Shown piece after piece: positions 61,080 to 64,000 of a stretch of DNA of 64,000 bases. The first letter of the stretch is position 1. Every line of letters begins with the position of its first letter. Made by a program: the position numbers and the translations under genes. The notes under the pieces are model-generated. The model was not told the origin of the DNA, did not search any database, and was given only the letters and a program-made list of their open reading frames with translations. The stretch is from Diplonema papillatum. Lineage: Eukaryota; Euglenozoa; Diplonemea; Diplonemida; Diplonemidae. The stretch spans positions 1 through 64,000 of the forward strand of contig JAPJBO010000793.1 of the NCBI GenBank assembly GCA_030068145.1, given 5' to 3'.

Positions 61080-61712
61080 TTTTCCGTGAAAGAAATTTCC
61101 GCCGGTGGTTTCTGCTATGAGAAGATTTTTTCCATCAGTTTCTGCCACGAGAAATTTCCACCGATGGGTTCCGTTAGAAAACATTTCCACCAACAATTTC
61201 TGTTAGAAAAGTTTTCCGCAGCTTCCCGTGAAAGAAATTTCCGCCGGTGGTTTCTGCCATGAGAAAATTTCCATCAGGTTTCTGTCGTGAGAAAATTTCC
61301 ACCAACAGTATTCCACAAAGAAATTTCCGCCAGTAGTTTCCACGAGAACATTTCCATCATCGGTTTCCGCCACGAGAAAATTTCCATCAGTTTTCTGTCG
61401 TGAGAAAAGTTTACACCAACAGTTTCCCACGAAAAAATTTCCGACAGTAGGTTCCACGAGAACATTTCCATCAGGTTTCCGCCACGAGAGAAATTTCCGC
61501 CAGGTTTCCGCCACGAGAAAGTTCCCATCACTTTTCTGTCGTGAGAGAAAATTTCCACCAACAGTATTCCACAAAGGAAATTTCCGCCAGTAGTTTCCAC
61601 GAGAAAAATTCCATCAGTTTTCTGTCGTGAGAAAATTTTTGACCACCAGTTTCTCTTCCCACGAAAGAAATTTCCGCCGGTAGTTTCCACGAGAAAATTT
61701 CCAGCCTACACA
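61080..61712. repeat. degenerate satellite of about 28-35 bp units
   Basis: AGAAATTTCCGCC, GGTAGTTTCCACGAGAA, TTTCCATCAGTTTCTG and GTCGTGAGAAAATTTCCACC recur in shuffled order about 18 times. Minus-strand frames through it are repeat-encoded (DGNFLVAET and the like), not a gene. Confidence 0.88.
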
Positions 61713-62037
61713 GTGACGAAACAGAAATCTGGAATTTTTTTTTTTCCCAGAAATTTTCTGACTTTTTTGTTCCCCTCTTTTTTTGACACACCGGGTTTTC
61801 CGGTGTCTGACACCGGGACACCGGGGTTTTAAAGTCCCCTGTCTTCTTCTTCTTCTTCTTCTCTTTTTCCCCTTCTCGTTGGCGCGGAAGCCGGCTGTGT
61901 TTTCGGGTGTTTGCGAGTTTGCTGTTGCGTATCATTTGCGAGATCCCCTCCCCCTTCGGGGGGAAGTCTCTCGCGAAGCGAGCTGGTTTGCAAGCCCCAA
62001 CCTTGGGATTCGCCCCCTCCCCCTTCTAAACAACATT
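61713..62037. other. no gene; small hairpins
   Basis: ACACCGGGTTTTCCGGTGT and ACACCGGGACACCGGGG at 61788-61828; CTCTCGCGAAGCGAG at 61968. Confidence 0.5.
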
Positions 62038-62090
62038 CTAAGAAGACTTGATGCTAGCATCAAAATCATGCATGAGAAGCCGTGCGGTGA
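62038..62090 (+). repeat. family M unit, single partial copy
   Basis: AAGAAGACTTGATGCTAGCA TCAAAATCATGCATGAGA; the third hairpin is absent. Confidence 0.7.
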
Positions 62091-62211
62091 TGAGCGTACA
62101 TCTATTCCAAGCCCCCTCACTTACGTTCACCCTTCGTTCCATCCCCTCGTCTCTCCCTTCCCGCCCACGGTCTTCCTGTGTTCTCCACTAGCCTGGTGGT
62201 CCCTGGCTGTG

Positions 62212-62306
62212 GCGAGTGGCCGTGACAAGCTGCGAACAGCCACCCCCAGACAAACCACTCTCGCAGCCGTCGCTGCCTTCCAAGCACGTTCTTGCAATCC
62301 CCCCGT
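62212..62306 (+). repeat. family G repeat, internally deleted
   Basis: GTGACAAGCTGCGAACAGCC, then directly TTCCAAGCACGTTCTTGCAA. Confidence 0.7.
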
Positions 62307-62309
62307 GCT

Positions 62310-62610
62310 GATGTAGACTGTGATAGGCAGCAGCAGATTCAGCTAGTGTGAGTTTGATCAAGGTAGCATCAAGGCAGCCCTTACAAAGACCAGCCACAGT
62401 CAACGCCGCGTGGGTGCGGGCTTTTGATATTCATCATGTTTCAAACCCCCGATTGCGCGTAACCCGGAAGCACCCAGAGGGTGTCGGTGGTACAAAGGTG
62501 CAGTTGCCCGCATTCATCTGGCAATCAGCTCGCATCGGGGAGGTGACGCTACCCACCTGGACAAGGTGTTCTGCTGCCCCAGTTGGCGTTGGAACGCAAT
62601 ATCTGCGTCC
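62310..62610 (-). pseudogene. possible element-gene remnant, unknown family
   Basis: One minus-strand frame reads RYCVPTPTGAAEHLVQVGSV, CTFVPPTPSGCFRVTRNRGF, two stops, then THAALTVAGLCKGCLDATLI and LTLAESAAAYHSLHQHG. Composition is protein-like over about 100 codons. I cannot name the family. Confidence 0.3.
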
Positions 62611-62998
62611 TTTTTTGCTCTTCTTCATGTTCGACACACCCCAGCCAAGGAGAACGTTTTCACTTGTTTCTGCGTTTTTTTTTCTTTTCAACCTCTTCCT
62701 TGACCCCGGTTCTTTTTTTTTTCTTCTTTCTTCTGTTCCACCCCGGAGAGAGAAGAAAAAAAGGAAACCCCCATTCATGGCATTCCCACTCGCCGCACCC
62801 CCCTCTTGAAAAACGTTTTATTTCTTGTTTTATTTTCTGCATGTTATGATACATTGGACAGCTGCTCCCCCCGTTTCTTGCTCGTCGTAGTCGGTCGCTG
62901 TGGCGAGCCAAGAATGGCGGACCGGATGGGCTGCCTACAGCTCACGTGAGTCCTCTGCTGATGGATAGTGATGTACTGCCGCATACCGTGAAAGTCTT
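62611..62998. other. no feature recognised
   Basis: T- and A-runs; no gene. Confidence 0.4.
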
Positions 62999-63487
62999 CG
63001 AGGTTTGACGTCAGAATGCAGGGTATCTGTAGCGATGGCCTGCATTAGCCACTGGATGACTGCCTCTTCGCGGTAGTTGAGGTTAGTTTGATGTTAGAAC
63101 GTAGAATATCTGTAGCGATGGCCTGCATTAGCCACTGGATGACTACCTCTTCGCGGTAGTTGAGGTTAGTTTGATGATAGAACGTAGGATATCTGTAGCG
63201 ATGGCCTGCATTAGCCACTGGATGACTACCTCTTCGCGGTAGTTGAGGTTAGTTTGATGATAGAACGTAGGATATCTGTAGCGATGGCCTGCATTAGCCA
63301 CTGGATGACTACCTCTTCGCGGTAGTTGAGGTTAGTTTGATGATAGAACGTAGGATATCTGTAGCGATGGCCTGCATTAGCCACTGGATGACTACTTCTT
63401 CGCGGTAGTTGAGGTTAGTTTGATGATAGAACGTAGAATACCTGTAGCGATGGCCTGCATTAGCCACTGGATGACTACCTCTTCGAT
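62999..63487 (+). repeat. 83-bp satellite, six units
   Basis: GTAGCGATGGCCTGCATTAG occurs at 63029, 63112, 63195, 63278, 63361 and 63444, exactly 83 bp apart. Units 2-6 differ by a few bases; unit 1 is more diverged. The array is cut by family N at 63490. A lone inverted unit is at 1205. Confidence 0.97.
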
Positions 63488-63490
63488 CGT

Positions 63491-64000
63491 ACCGGTGCTG
63501 GCACCGGAGAGCACCGGCCGGTGCTCTCCGGTGCTCTCCGGTGCTGGGTCTGGTATTTGACTTTAACCACCCCGTAGCAGACCTTTTTCAACGAGTTTTT
63601 GCTCGCGAGCAGCTCCGATGAAGAGAGCCGTGAGCAATGGATCCGGCGACCATACAGTATGTGCGCGTTTTTTGGGTTCGTACGAGGTAAAGGACACCGG
63701 GTTACGGCGGATAAGGAACCCGCCAGTTTTGCAATGATAAATCCCCTGTTTTGTGACATTCTTTTGCTGGCCCGTGTAGCAGACCTTTCTCGTCGACTTT
63801 ATGCTCACGTTCAGCTCCGATGAGGAGATTTGTGCAAAATGGACCCAGGGAACCCACAGTATGTGCGTGGTTCGTTGAGGCTTTCCGATGTTCAGGGCAC
63901 GAGGCATGAAAACTACACCGCGGAATGCAAAAATTTGCATCACAGAATCACGCCAAAACGGTCAAAACCACCAGCGCAATATTGTTGTTTCGTCGGGGTC
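63491..64000 (+). repeat. family N repeat, copy 2, reaching the window end
   Basis: Matches 25370-25870 almost base for base, with one extra GGTGCTCTCC unit near its start. It begins directly at the end of the 83-bp array. Confidence 0.92.

Noticed and set aside
61203-61935. Overlapping minus-strand frames of 120-140 codons
   Set aside because: They are translations of the degenerate satellite (NFLVAET-type repeats) in several frames, not conserved genes.
1-64000. Tick (chelicerate) origin suggested by GC3-rich exons and CpG-rich DNA
   Set aside because: The abundant tick SINE words (for example GTTAAAGAACCCCAGGTGG) are absent, and the SSU fragments have GAATGCC where animals have GAATTCC.

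Overview
This window reads as nuclear DNA of a eukaryote with a large, repeat-filled genome; I see no prokaryotic gene order, operon or Shine-Dalgarno signal. GC is near 50% and CpG is not depleted. Five fragments of cytosolic ribosomal RNA genes lie here. Their SSU part reads GAATGCCTAGTAGGCGCAAG where animals have GAATTCC, which points to a protist, perhaps an alveolate (chromerid or coccidian) and less likely a euglenozoan. This is inference from degraded copies, not a firm placement.

Two stretches look like host protein-coding exons, both on the + strand: 296-661 and 22264-23535. Both have an AG acceptor context, third codon positions almost all G or C, and a low-complexity, probably disordered protein rich in Pro, Gln, Ser and Asp. 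Their phases match (phase 0 to phase 0), so they may belong to one gene with a repeat-stuffed intron of about 21.6 kb. I do not recognise the protein. No complete gene with a known catalytic domain is visible.

The rest is layered short repeats. Short A-tailed retroposons recur: family A (tail CACTCTAAAAAA), family B (TCTGACACTTGCTGTCG), family C (CGCTGCC, minus strand), tRNA-like family F beside CT repeats, and families H and I, which have clear target-site duplications. Longer families D (about 290 bp), E (about 225 bp), G, N (about 500 bp), O and P recur two to eight times. Terminal-inverted-repeat or foldback elements include families J, K, L and S and a 534-bp hAT-like element. Tandem arrays have units of 11 bp (1.3-1.8 kb), 39 bp (7.4-8.1 kb), 98 bp dimers (17.8 and 46.4 kb), 122 bp (53.3 kb), 138 bp (48.6 kb) and 83 bp (63.0-63.5 kb), plus a degenerate satellite at 61.1-61.7 kb.

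By region: 0-1 kb, first exon; 1-12 kb, minisatellites and retroposons; 12.2-16.3 kb, a GC-rich block with degenerate open frames bounded by clusters of the palindrome GCGGTCAATGACCGC; 17-21.5 kb, hairpin dimer, MITEs and adjacent SSU and LSU rRNA fragments; 22.3-23.5 kb, second exon; 23.6-50 kb, dense retroposons; 50-54 kb, LSU fragments, hAT-like element, a retroposon with 18-bp target duplications and a 122-bp array; 54-64 kb, family B retroposons, foldbacks and satellites.

The most notable observations are the scattered rRNA fragments, the fixed orientation of most repeat families across 64 kb, a 98-bp repeat made of three hairpins, and a sequence motif of about 40 nt that recurs inside unrelated repeat contexts.
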